Origin: Verrucomicrobiia bacterium
GTDB taxonomy: Bacteria; Verrucomicrobiota; Verrucomicrobiia; Opitutales; Cerasicoccaceae
Assembly: GCA_030432235.1 (NCBI GenBank)
Contig: JAUIHT010000001.1
Coordinates: forward strand, 1-64,000
DNA: 64,000 bases
Direction of reading: 5' to 3'
The notes below the pieces were generated by a model. That model was not told the DNA's origin. It did not search any database and saw nothing but the letters and a program-made list of their open reading frames with translations. Below are positions 1 to 7,639 of this stretch, piece by piece. Each line of letters begins with the position of its first letter. Within the stretch, counting starts at the first letter, position 1. The translations under genes were made by a program, and so were the position numbers.

Positions 1-65
1 AGCTCAAGCTTGCCACGTTCAGTCTCTGTTAATTTTATCGCTTCTACTGGTCTTCCTTTTGACAT
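1..65 (-). CDS. IS630-family transposase, N-terminal fragment cut by the window edge
   Basis: Reading the minus strand from an ATG at 65 gives 21 residues beginning MSKGRPVEAIKLTETERG before the window ends. The pattern of a short basic start, 'GRP', then 'I.LT..ER..L' is what I know from the N-terminal helix-turn-helix of IS630-type transposases. The DNA here is clearly more A+T-rich than the following scpA gene, in keeping with a mobile element. Whether the rest of the gene is intact cannot be seen. The sequence from 66 to 211 should contain the element's end, but I could not define its inverted repeat or a TA target duplication. Confidence 0.55.
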   Translation of the reverse strand, partial: MSKGRPVEAIKLTETERGKLE

Positions 66-211
66 CAATTACACAGGATGCAGGATGCTTGCCAATTATT
101 TAGCTAATTTAACTCGCAGGACACTAGAGCAGTATCATAGCTGCCCAGCGCAACGTAAGACTAAGCTTTGCCGTCACCGCCCCAGTCCTGAGTGCGTGGA
201 AGGGCGAGTCC

Positions 212-1360
212 TTAGCGCTTGGGCTCGGACTCGTCCTCTTCGCCTTCGTCCGTATCATCATCGCTCTCATCTGGGTCAGATTCCTCGTCATCCCAGTCGT
301 CTTCACCTTCTAAGTCTTTCTCCTCTTCGGAGTCATCCTCTTCTAAATCCTCATCCTCATCGTCATCGTCCTCGTCGGAGTAGTCTTCGTCTGTATCTTC
401 TTCGTCCTCGTCTTCGGTGTACTCCTCTTCCTCATCTTCGGAATCGTCCTCGTCTTCCCCGTCGTCGAGGTCGTCGTCGTCGGTAATGGCTGCACCTTCT
501 GCGGCGGCGGCTTCTCCTTCGGGCTGCTTTTTCTTGCGGCGGCGTTTGGGCTCGGGGTCGGGTTCGTAGAAGGAGGGGTCGGGCGGGGGGTCGTCGGTGG
601 TGTCGCGGCGTTCGAGCAGGATTTCGCCGTAGGTTTCGTCCTGGGTGACGTACATGCGCTTGAGGCGGGTCAGCTCCAGACAGGCCAGGAAGGTGGCGAC
701 GAGAAAGTTGAGGTTGAACTTCTTGTCCTCGAATAATTGCGAGAAGCGAAACTTGGGCTCGTCGGTGAGCTTTTCCAAAAGGAACTCCATGCGGTCGGAG
801 ATGGTGACGTTGTCGTCGTGGATTTCCCCTTGGGTGATCTTTTCTGCTAATCGACGGAGAACGAGATTAAACGTGTTCCAGAGCTCGATGCGGTCGCTGG
901 GCTGGACGGGCCGGGCCTCGAGCTGGTCGGTGGCCTCGATGTAGACGCGCGGCATGAAGTCCTGCTGGTGCTCGACGAGGTCGCGGATTTCGGCGGCGGC
1001 TTCCTTGAAGCGTTTGTACTCCAAAAGCTGCTGGACGAGCTCCCAGCGAGGGTCGGCCTCCTCGACCTCCTCCTCGGGCTGGGCGATTTGCTCGTTGGTG
1101 GGCAGGAGCATGCGGCTCTTGATGTACATGAGCGTCGCGGCCATGACGAAGAAGTCGCCTGCGATTTCCAGGCTGAGCTGCTCCATCTGCCGGATGACGG
1201 CGAGGTACTGGTGCGTGACCGACTCGATGGGGATGTCGTAGATGTCGATCTCGTTGCGCCGGATGAGGAACAGGAGCAGGTCGAGAGGCCCCTCGAACAC
1301 CGGCAGCCGGATGGGCAGGTCGGGATTCGGCAGGAGGGCGTCTGGCGGTGCTTCGGTCAT
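212..1360 (-). CDS. scpA: Segregation and condensation protein A with long acidic tail
   Basis: ScpA is the kleisin subunit that bridges the SMC ATPase heads and binds ScpB in the bacterial condensin complex. The N-terminal SMC-binding part is clear: VFEGPLDLLL at residues 21-30 and KSRMLLP at 81-87. The C-terminal winged-helix part lies near residues 215-250 and contains a run of Leu and Arg ending in ILLERR. The protein is 382 residues, against about 240-280 in most ScpA proteins. The excess is a basic linker (KRRRKKK) followed by residues 294-382, of which 66 of 89 are Asp or Glu. The upstream DUF5615 gene ends 3 bases before this start, so the two are probably co-transcribed. Confidence 0.93.
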   Translation of the reverse strand: MTEAPPDALLPNPDLPIRLPVFEGPLDLLLFLIRRNEIDIYDIPIESVTHQYLAVIRQMEQLSLEIAGDFFVMAATLMYIKSRMLLPTNEQIAQPEEEVEEADPRWELVQQLLEYKRFKEAAAEIRDLVEHQQDFMPRVYIEATDQLEARPVQPSDRIELWNTFNLVLRRLAEKITQGEIHDDNVTISDRMEFLLEKLTDEPKFRFSQLFEDKKFNLNFLVATFLACLELTRLKRMYVTQDETYGEILLERRDTTDDPPPDPSFYEPDPEPKRRRKKKQPEGEAAAAEGAAITDDDDLDDGEDEDDSEDEEEEYTEDEDEEDTDEDYSDEDDDDEDEDLEEDDSEEEKDLEGEDDWDDEESDPDESDDDTDEGEEDESEPKR

Positions 1361-1363
1361 GTG

Positions 1364-1696
1364 TCAGGAGCGGATTTCAACGATTCGCTCCCCTGTCGCC
1401 AAGAGTGAAATGGCCTTCGGCAGCGACTTTAGTACAATGTCGATGAGGCGACGGTTTCCGCAATTGCCACAGCGCAGCCAAACGACACCGACGGATTCGG
1501 TGGAGCCGGTTTGAATGCGTACGAAGTCTTCGTCCTTGGTGATAACGGTTCGTCCTTCCTCTTTCGCTTTGGCCCAGATAGACGGGTCGGTGGAGCCAGC
1601 CATGTCCCAGTCCTGACAGTGGACCGCATCGTAGCCCTCGCGCCGCATGACTTCGGCGAGTTTGGGCGGCAACTGTGCGTCGACGAGAAAATTCAC
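1364..1696 (-). CDS. DUF5615-type PIN-like toxin candidate
   Basis: This 110-residue protein starts with a GTG and reads MNFLVDAQLPPKLAEVMR. The early Asp in 'LVDAQLP' and the later 'VITKDEDF' segment are the hallmark acidic motifs of DUF5615, a PIN-domain-like nuclease family usually encoded next to a DUF433 partner. Exactly that partner lies immediately upstream with a 3-base gap, and scpA follows 3 bases downstream. By family knowledge the pair is a predicted toxin-antitoxin system; nuclease activity is inferred. The tight spacing suggests it is transcribed with scpA, an odd position for an addiction module. Confidence 0.8.
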   Translation of the reverse strand: MNFLVDAQLPPKLAEVMRREGYDAVHCQDWDMAGSTDPSIWAKAKEEGRTVITKDEDFVRIQTGSTESVGVVWLRCGNCGNRRLIDIVLKSLPKAISLLATGERIVEIRS

Positions 1697-1699
1697 CGC

Positions 1700-1924
1700 T
1701 TAGGACGACACGAGCACGGGGTGGTCGGATTGCCGCGCGGCGTAATCCAGGGCGGCGGCGATGTCCTCGCGTTCAAGGTAGGGGTAGTCTTCGAGTATCT
1801 CGTCGGCGGTCATGCCTCCGGCGAGCATTTCCAGGATGTCCTTGACGCGCACGCGCAGCCCCCGAATGCAGGGCTTACCGCCGCATTGCTGAGGATTAAA
1901 GGTGATGCGCTCGCTTAAGTTCAT
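1700..1924 (-). CDS. DUF433 family antitoxin-like protein
   Basis: This 74-residue protein matches the DUF433 pattern: 'ITFNPQQCGGKPCIRGLRVRVKDILEMLAGGMTADEI' carries the GGKPCIRG.R signature and a helix-turn-helix-like 'G.TADEILEDYPYL..EDI.AAL'. I chose the ATG at 1924 over an upstream in-frame start at 1960 because the family begins just before the conserved ITFNP segment. Its neighbour downstream is a DUF5615 protein, the usual partner. It probably neutralises that protein and represses the pair, but this is inference from the family. Confidence 0.82.
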   Translation of the reverse strand: MNLSERITFNPQQCGGKPCIRGLRVRVKDILEMLAGGMTADEILEDYPYLEREDIAAALDYAARQSDHPVLVSS

Positions 1925-1986
1925 TAATAAAAAGTCTACCCTACTGTGTGGTAAAAGCAAACTTTACCACAGAGGTCACGGAGATT

Positions 1987-2256
1987 TTATTCACGATCAA
2001 TGGTCAGCAACTTCCAGCCTCCATAGGCAGCGACGAGGCCCACTGCGCCGTTCCAAGCCAGCATATTGTAAAATTTCCAGGCATCGTCATCGAGTGTGTA
2101 TAGCTTGGCTTTCGAAAGGTGAAGGTTACTTTTCACCATGACCGGCCTAACGTCTCCATCAAAGTAGTCCTTAATCGTGAAGCCAATCAGAACGAGACCG
2201 CCAATCGTAATTATGAGGCATACGATTCGGGCGGCGATTGAGTCGATAATGTTCAT
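1987..2256 (-). CDS. Small hypothetical membrane protein
   Basis: The protein is 89 residues and I do not recognise its family. It has two likely membrane spans, one near residues 8-27 (IVCLIITIGGLVLIGF) and one near 65-82 (MLAWNGAVGLVAAYGGW), separated by a polar loop rich in Lys and Asp. The start is an ATG at 2256. It lies between the LptD-like gene and the toxin-antitoxin-like pair. The flanking stretches (about 1930-1985 and 2257-2300) contain phrases such as 'accacagaggtcacggagatt' that look like non-coding intergenic DNA. No function is proposed. Confidence 0.5.
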   Translation of the reverse strand: MNIIDSIAARIVCLIITIGGLVLIGFTIKDYFDGDVRPVMVKSNLHLSKAKLYTLDDDAWKFYNMLAWNGAVGLVAAYGGWKLLTIDRE

Positions 2257-2301
2257 TAGACTCCGTGCCCCCCGTGTCTCCGTGGCTAAATTAAACCCCG
2301 A

Positions 2302-4488
2302 TTAAAAGTTCAGCAGGTCGACGCGGAAGCGCACCTGGAAGTCATTTTCGCGGGTGGTGCCCTGGAGGTAGCCGAGCTGGATTTCGACGTCCCAGGAGTT
2401 GCCGAGGCGGGTGCGCCAGGCGTAGTACTGCTCGGTCAGCTCGGAGAGGTGGGCATCGATGCGCCAGAGGCCGCGCAGGAGGTTGCGGTCGTTGAGGCGG
2501 TACTCGCCCTCGACGGCGAACTGGTTGATGGGCGTGCCGGGCAGGTCCTGGATGTAGTCGTTGCCGAAGGCCAGAGCCCATTCCTCGCTGTCGTGGATGG
2601 TGACGCGGGAGGAGACCTGGCGGTTGGTCAGATGCTCGGGGTCGAAGCGGTTAAAGACCTCGATGTTGAGCCAGTAGGCCGGGTAGATGGTCAGGTCGGT
2701 GTAGATGTCGGAGAAGGTGTCCTGCGCGGGGATGACGGTATTGGCGGGCAGGCCGATGACGTTGACGGTCTGCTGCGGGGCGGGGGAGAAGCGGAACTCC
2801 TCGTAGATGTCCAGCGTGACGAGGTCGAGGGAGCCGTAGCCCTCGGGATGGCGGGTCTGGAAGAGGTTTTCGAAGCCGACGCGGATGGTGTTCACCTCGT
2901 AAAGGTCGTCGATGTAGCGGATGTCTCCGAGCTCGAGCGGGGGCAGGTAGGTTTCGAAGGCGGCCTGGCGGTCGATCTGCGGAATCTTGGTGTTACCGGC
3001 CTGGGCGTGCGGGATGTAGCGGTACTGCACGATGGGCCGTAGGGTGTGCCGCAGGCCGTTGATGCCCCAGAACTCGTTGTCGTAGTCCCAGGTGCCGACC
3101 ATGGTCAGCTCCAGGTCCGCGCCGATTTCCCCGAGCACGCGGGTGTAGCTGCCCTGGCTGTTCACCGTCTGCGCGTAGTTGGTCACCATGCCGCCGGCGA
3201 CAGGGGTCAGGATGGCCCAGTCGGCCAGTTCGATGGGGCGGGTGAGAGAGTAGAAAAGGTTAAGGCGGTCGCTCTCGAGCTGGGCGATGGTGCCCTGCGG
3301 GTCCTTCTCGACGAGGCGGACGAAGTCGGCGTTGAAACGCTGGTAGACGCCGGTGTCGAAGACCTGAGTGGGCAGCAGGTCGAAAGAGACCTCCGGGAAG
3401 CGCTGGGCGATGACCTCCCAGTCGTTGGGGGCATAGCGCATGAAGACGCTGGTCATCCAGTTCTCGCCTCGGTAGACGCCTTCGGCGAAGCTGTCCGGGA
3501 CCTGGTTATCGTAGAAGATGCCGGGCCGGAAGTCGCGCGTTATCCAGGAGTCGCTCCACCAGTAGAGGCTGCTGGTCAGGTCGATGCTGCCGTCGATTTC
3601 GCCCTTGTGCTGCCAGTCGATAAAATTACGGCTGTGGCCGATCTGCTGCCCGAGGCTGTCCGTGCCGCGTTCGCTGGTGGTGCCGGTGTCATAGATAAAG
3701 CCGGTGTTGATTTTGCCTTTCTGCCAGGACTCTTCGTCCATCTTCCAGTCGTACTCGACGATGGGCCCGCCGAGGAAGCCGCGCTTGGAGTAGCCGTCGA
3801 GGTTAGCCCCGACCTTGACCTCCGGCACAACGCGGAAGAGCACCTCGTTCTGCATGTAGACGCCGAGGTTGTTGCCGAATCCGGCGTCCGCCCGCCAACG
3901 CACGGGGCTGTCGTCCTTGACGTTCTGCTCGTAGTGGGGTAGCCAGAAGATGGGCACGTCGCCGATGTAGAAGGTCACGTCGTCCATGACGAGGTACTCG
4001 CGGTCCTCCAGAGTGAGGGTTTCAGCCCGCAGGTTGAGCGCGTAGGGGTCGGGGTCCTGGAAGTAGAGCCGACCTTTATCCACCACGACTTTGTCGAGGG
4101 TGCCGCCGACCTTCTGCCCGGTGACGTAGACCGGGTAGCTGCCGAGGCGGAAGTTTTCCGAGAGGAAGCTGCGCTGGAAGTAGTCGTAGTTGGCGAAATC
4201 GCCCGCCAGGCGGAACTCGTCCTTGGTCAGGGTGACGTTGTCCTGAACCTTCAGGGTGTGCTCGTTCTGCTCGAAAATGATGGTGTCACCACGCACGAGG
4301 ATGTCCCCGTGGCTCAGCTCCGCGTTGCCTTTGGCGACCATGCGGTTGTTGGCCGAGTCGAACTCCTGCTCGTCGGAGGTCAGCTCCGGCAGCTCGGGCA
4401 GGACACTGGTTTGCCCGCACAGGAGACTGCCGGCAAGGAGGCAAAGGGAAGTTGGCGCCCAAAGGCGGCATCGCGTCAGGTTCAGCAC
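2302..4488 (-). CDS. lptD: LptD/OstA-like outer membrane LPS-assembly protein
   Basis: The 728-residue protein begins at a GTG with a signal peptide (residues 1-26, ending near LLCGQ). Next is an OstA/LptA-like jellyroll around residues 40-120 ('MVAKGNAELSHGDILVRGDTI' style repeats), then a long barrel-like region with alternating aromatic and polar residues. It ends ...FRVDLLNF; the terminal Phe is typical of proteins inserted by the BAM complex. LptD inserts lipopolysaccharide into the outer leaflet of the outer membrane. No LptE is visible nearby. A PEP-CTERM gene precedes it with a gap of 30 bases. Sequence divergence from proteobacterial LptD makes the exact orthology less sure than the fold. 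Confidence 0.8.
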   Translation of the reverse strand: MLNLTRCRLWAPTSLCLLAGSLLCGQTSVLPELPELTSDEQEFDSANNRMVAKGNAELSHGDILVRGDTIIFEQNEHTLKVQDNVTLTKDEFRLAGDFANYDYFQRSFLSENFRLGSYPVYVTGQKVGGTLDKVVVDKGRLYFQDPDPYALNLRAETLTLEDREYLVMDDVTFYIGDVPIFWLPHYEQNVKDDSPVRWRADAGFGNNLGVYMQNEVLFRVVPEVKVGANLDGYSKRGFLGGPIVEYDWKMDEESWQKGKINTGFIYDTGTTSERGTDSLGQQIGHSRNFIDWQHKGEIDGSIDLTSSLYWWSDSWITRDFRPGIFYDNQVPDSFAEGVYRGENWMTSVFMRYAPNDWEVIAQRFPEVSFDLLPTQVFDTGVYQRFNADFVRLVEKDPQGTIAQLESDRLNLFYSLTRPIELADWAILTPVAGGMVTNYAQTVNSQGSYTRVLGEIGADLELTMVGTWDYDNEFWGINGLRHTLRPIVQYRYIPHAQAGNTKIPQIDRQAAFETYLPPLELGDIRYIDDLYEVNTIRVGFENLFQTRHPEGYGSLDLVTLDIYEEFRFSPAPQQTVNVIGLPANTVIPAQDTFSDIYTDLTIYPAYWLNIEVFNRFDPEHLTNRQVSSRVTIHDSEEWALAFGNDYIQDLPGTPINQFAVEGEYRLNDRNLLRGLWRIDAHLSELTEQYYAWRTRLGNSWDVEIQLGYLQGTTRENDFQVRFRVDLLNF

Positions 4489-4518
4489 GCCCGAAACGCT
4501 AGGTCACCCCAGCCCCAC

Positions 4519-5715
4519 CTAACAAGGCAAAAGAGCGGCCCGCTGCCGGCGGCACCGGTAAATAATAGAACCTGCAAAAAGCGCTAATCCGGCCATGCCC
4601 GCAAAATGCTCCGGTTCGGGTACGGCGTAGCCGGTAATCACCCAGCCTTCGGACACGTAATCGGATGTTACGGCACTGCCCGTGATCACAGATCCATCCG
4701 CACTGATTGAGGTGACATAAAAATCAAGGTAGTCGCTTACGTCATAGCCGTTTTCGATCAGTATCGCGGAAATTTCCCTCATGCCGTGAACTTCGTCCCA
4801 CACAAAGGCGTGGAAATCAGTCCTGTCAGCGACGTTGTTGATCGCCCGAAGGAGCCCAACGACAACGGTTCCGTCATCGTTTACATCGATTGCCTCACTG
4901 GAGACTCCCCCGTATGGAGTGTCGTTGCCGACCGGTAGCAGCCCCAGGGATTGAATGGCGCCATCCTTGTATAGGTAGGACTCGTCTGTCATGTTATTTA
5001 ATTCGCCGACGAGGATACTCCCGTCACCGGAAGTCGCATTGATGCTGCTGATATTCGTGCCATCGAGTTGGGTGATGACTTCAAGGCCTCCGGATTCGGT
5101 CCATTTCCAGTCTGAGGCGCTCGAACCATTGAAAGATGAGCCATAAACGATGCTGCCATCACTGCTAATGGCATGCGGGTTTACAAAGCTCGATGCGCCG
5201 GTGATCGATGTGACCGTGGTCATCCCCGTGCTCTCGTTCCACCTGAAAACGGCCTGCGTATTTGTGGAATTGTTAAAACTTTTCCCGATGAATGTCGTTC
5301 CGTCAGAGCTGACAAAGAACCCCTGGCTTTCCGTATAACCGCTTTGCATTGGCAGGGCTGTCATACCTGAGCCGCTATTCCATCGATATGCCTGCGTGGT
5401 CCCGCCACCGATGCCTGTGCCGGTGGCGACCGAGCCATTTCCGTTAATTCCGGTCGCGTTACTGGCCACATCTGATTCGGAGACAAAACCCAAGGCTTGG
5501 ATGCCACCTGACTGTGTCCAGCGAAACCCCTGTGTAACCACATATACATCACCAACAGCATTACCTATGACCGTGGAGCCGTCGTCGCTGACTGCCATGG
5601 GCTCTGTATTCTGGTAGCCGTCAAGATTGCCTATGGTGAGGTAATTTAAGGTGGCCGTGAGTGAATTGGCTAACAAAGAAATGCTCAGGAAGAGAGTGTA
5701 AATGGGGCGGTTCAT
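4519..5715 (-). CDS. HAF-repeat secreted protein with PEP-CTERM anchor
   Basis: A 398-residue secreted protein. It has an N-terminal signal peptide (about residues 1-21), then multiple HAF-type repeats of the pattern 'A.S.DGS.V.G......A..W....G...LG', for example 'AVSDDGSTVIGNA' and 'NDDGTVVVGL'. The C-terminus is a PEP-CTERM sorting signal: VPEPEHFAG, a hydrophobic stretch, then the basic cluster YRCRRQR. PEP-CTERM proteins are processed by an exosortase and displayed at or beyond the outer membrane. The HAF repeat probably forms a beta-propeller; its ligand is unknown. No exosortase is in this window. Confidence 0.85.
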   Translation of the reverse strand: MNRPIYTLFLSISLLANSLTATLNYLTIGNLDGYQNTEPMAVSDDGSTVIGNAVGDVYVVTQGFRWTQSGGIQALGFVSESDVASNATGINGNGSVATGTGIGGGTTQAYRWNSGSGMTALPMQSGYTESQGFFVSSDGTTFIGKSFNNSTNTQAVFRWNESTGMTTVTSITGASSFVNPHAISSDGSIVYGSSFNGSSASDWKWTESGGLEVITQLDGTNISSINATSGDGSILVGELNNMTDESYLYKDGAIQSLGLLPVGNDTPYGGVSSEAIDVNDDGTVVVGLLRAINNVADRTDFHAFVWDEVHGMREISAILIENGYDVSDYLDFYVTSISADGSVITGSAVTSDYVSEGWVITGYAVPEPEHFAGMAGLALFAGSIIYRCRRQRAALLPC

Positions 5716-6203
5716 AAGTCATACAATAACGCAATGTACATCATAATGTTGTATTGATATGGCAATCAAGCGGCAAGTGCGTGTTGGCTATTTTTACTCA
5801 GCCAGGTTTCCTTGATGCGGGGCGTGTCGAAGACGATGGCGCGCGGGTGGTTTTGGTGCCGAGCGATTGTCCTTGTGTTTTGGCGTAAATCTGAAAGGGT
5901 GGCGCCTCATTCGCGGCAAAAGCCGCAGGAAGCCGGTCAACGAAATTTGTGCGGTAACCAGCCCCGACCGGCCTGAAATCGATGAGAGGTTTGCTTGGGA
6001 TACTACGACTCGTCGACAACGGCATACGCCATCCCAAACCCATTTAACCTCGCCTCGCCGACCCGTTTGAAACCGGAGTCCTTTAGCGTGGCCCTCTCTT
6101 TAAGCCCGTGGGTCAACTTCCCGCGAGCCTGCAAACCCGGGCATTCCGTCATGCGCCCTGGTTTTGCCGTAAACGCAACCAATGACGAAGAAAGTATAAG
6201 ACA
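5716..6203. other. 488-base intergenic region with a decayed gene remnant
   Basis: No intact gene was found between the HAF/PEP-CTERM gene and the RRM gene. On the minus strand, 5770-5850 reads AIVFDTPRIKETWLSKNS before a TGA. This resembles the C-terminus of the gene at 7640 (TTFDIPRVKEVWLRKK). Further upstream on the same strand, 5850-5960 gives a plausible protein stretch (IYAKTQGQSLGTKTTR) in a different frame, as if a frameshift separated them. The right half probably includes the promoter and leader of the RRM gene, which in cold-inducible RNA-binding proteins can be long. Confidence 0.35.
5770..5965 (-). pseudogene. Possible remnant related to the LolA-like gene at 7640
   Basis: Thirteen residues at the 3' end (IVFDTPRIKETWL) align with the C-terminal tail of the protein at 7640-8458 (TTFDIPRVKEVWL), with 8 identities. 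The nucleotide match is also visible ('cagccag' followed by 'ttccttga.gcg.gg'). Upstream coding-like sequence continues only if the frame is shifted near position 5850. No start codon or complete domain is present. This could be a degraded duplicate or simply a chance match to a short tail, so the call is tentative. Confidence 0.28.
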
Positions 6204-6557
6204 ATGGATATATTCGTAGGCAACCTGCCTTATGAAGTGGAAGAAAACGCCATCGAAGCTGCATTCGCAGAGCATGGCACCGTCGCTCGCGTAAAGCTGC
6301 TGACTGACAGAGAAACCGGCCGCTCCCGCGGCATCGCCTTCGTCACGATGGACGATTTCAAGGAAGCCCAGGCCGCCATCAAGGCCATGGACGGCCAGGA
6401 ACTCGGTGGTCGCCCGATGAAGGTCAACCAGGCCCGCGAACGCGAACCCCGCCCCGGTGGTGGCGGTGGTGGCGGCTACCGTTCCGGCGGTGGTGGCGGC
6501 GGTGGTTATCGCTCCGGTGGTGGCGGGGGGCATCGTGGCGGTCGTGATCGCTACTAG
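6204..6557 (+). CDS. RRM-type glycine-rich RNA-binding protein
   Basis: A 117-residue protein with one RNA recognition motif: RNP2 is IFVGNL (residues 3-8) and RNP1 is RGIAFVTM (42-49). After the RRM, residues 84-117 form a Gly/Arg/Tyr-rich tail with repeated 'GGGGYRSG' units. Small RRM proteins of this layout are common in cyanobacteria and Verrucomicrobiota and are often cold-induced; they bind single-stranded RNA. It is followed by two strong hairpins and then a fatty acid desaturase, another cold-response type of gene, on the same strand. An overlapping reading frame in the Gly-rich part is a composition artefact. Confidence 0.93.
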   Translation: MDIFVGNLPYEVEENAIEAAFAEHGTVARVKLLTDRETGRSRGIAFVTMDDFKEAQAAIKAMDGQELGGRPMKVNQAREREPRPGGGGGGGYRSGGGGGGGYRSGGGGGHRGGRDRY

Positions 6558-6581
6558 TCCTGTCAAGCCAACCCCTTTGCA

Positions 6582-6609
6582 GCCGTGCCCGGATAATCCC
6601 GGGCGCGGC
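6582..6609 (+). terminator. GC-rich hairpin after the RRM gene
   Basis: GCCGTGCCCGG (6582-6592) and CCGGGCGCGGC (6599-6609) form an 11-pair stem with a single G.U pair and a 6-base loop (ATAATC). It begins 24 bases after the RRM stop codon. There is no T-run after it, so it may stabilise or attenuate rather than fully terminate the RRM transcript before the desaturase. Confidence 0.55.
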
Positions 6610-6629
6610 CCAAAGGCACGCTATCTGCG

Positions 6630-6645
6630 GCGGGGCAAGCCCCGC
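6630..6645 (+). other. Second hairpin upstream of the desaturase start
   Basis: GCGGGGC and GCCCCGC flank AA (16 bases), a perfect inverted repeat that would fold as six pairs with a CAAG loop. It ends 18 bases before the desaturase ATG at 6664. This could limit read-through or affect translation initiation. No T-run follows. Confidence 0.4.
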
Positions 6646-6663
6646 ACCGGCAAGGCGCTTATC

Positions 6664-7611
6664 ATGGCGACGAAGGCTTTCGCGCAGGAAAACCGCGCCA
6701 AGAGCTGGTGGGTCGTGCTCTCGACGCTGCTTTACTTTGTCTTGGCCATGACTGGCACGCTGCTGCCGTGGGCCTGGCCCGCGAAGCTGATTTGCAGCAT
6801 CCTTTGTGGCCTGCTGATGGTGCGCGTGTTCGTCATCTTTCACGACCACCAGCACCATGCTATCCTGGACCGCTCCTTCGCGGCGGACTTCCTTATGCGC
6901 CTCGTTGGCATCCTCGCGCTGACACCCAGCAGCATCTGGAAAAGTTCACACAACTATCACCACCATCACAACTCGAAGCTACGTAGCGCCCGCATCGGCT
7001 CCTTCCCCATTATGACAACGGAGCATTATAAGACAGCGTCGTTGCGTTCGCGTTTTGTCTACCGCTTCATGAGGCATCCGCTGACCATGCTTTTCGGCTA
7101 CCTGACAGTCTTTATGGCCGGAATGTCTTTGCAGCCCTTCATCGAGGATCCGAAAAAGCACTTCGACGGCCTGCTCGCGCTCCTCCTGCACGCTGCCATC
7201 GCCACCACGCTGGTGCTCTTCGCCGGCTGGTCTGCGCTTTTCCTGTCATTGGTCATCCCTTACATGATTGCCTGCGCGCTGGGTAGTTACCTCTTTTACA
7301 TCCAGCACAACTTTCCCGACGTCACCTTCCTCGACCACGAGGGATGGACTCACGAGGGCGCTGCGCTGGACTCCTCCAGCTGCCTGCTGCTGCCGCGTTC
7401 GCTGCACTGGTTCACGGCCAACATCGGCTACCATCACATTCACCACCTCAACGCCAAGATTCCATTCTACCGTCTGCCCGAGGCCATGCGTGCGCTGCCT
7501 GAGCTGCAACACCCGCGCACCATTACGCTGCGCCCGCGCGACATCTTCACTTGCCTGCGCCTGACCCTTTGGGATGTCGACACCCAGCGATTGATTCCCC
7601 TGCCACGCTAA
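6664..7611 (+). CDS. Membrane fatty acid desaturase
   Basis: A 315-residue integral membrane protein with the three histidine boxes of the di-iron desaturase/hydroxylase superfamily: HDHQHH at residues 60-65, HNYHHHH at 96-102 and HHIHH at 257-261. Hydrophobic spans lie near residues 17-37, 40-58, 140-160 and 175-212. The family inserts a double bond into (or hydroxylates) an acyl chain using O2 and an electron donor; the exact substrate cannot be read from the sequence. I chose the ATG at 6664 because the open frame upstream runs through the RRM gene. Its place after an RNA-binding protein of the cold-inducible type suggests a role in membrane fluidity, which is inference. Confidence 0.88.
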   Translation: MATKAFAQENRAKSWWVVLSTLLYFVLAMTGTLLPWAWPAKLICSILCGLLMVRVFVIFHDHQHHAILDRSFAADFLMRLVGILALTPSSIWKSSHNYHHHHNSKLRSARIGSFPIMTTEHYKTASLRSRFVYRFMRHPLTMLFGYLTVFMAGMSLQPFIEDPKKHFDGLLALLLHAAIATTLVLFAGWSALFLSLVIPYMIACALGSYLFYIQHNFPDVTFLDHEGWTHEGAALDSSSCLLLPRSLHWFTANIGYHHIHHLNAKIPFYRLPEAMRALPELQHPRTITLRPRDIFTCLRLTLWDVDTQRLIPLPR

Positions 7612-7639
7612 TCGTGCTAAGAGGAGCGCGGCTCCCTCG

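Noticed and set aside
212-480. A CTCGTC-type microsatellite in place of coding DNA
   Set aside because: The stretch is the in-frame Asp/Glu tail of scpA, with mixed codons and a clean stop at 212.
2449-3942. Long plus-strand open frames opposite the LptD-like gene
   Set aside because: They have shadow composition (runs of Val, Asp, Gly and Ala) and no start context; the minus-strand product has a signal peptide and a barrel with terminal Phe.
6003-6566. A minus-strand open frame of 187 codons across the RRM gene
   Set aside because: Most of it is Thr/Ala-rich shadow of the Gly-rich tail of the RRM protein, and the rest is in the intergenic region without motifs.
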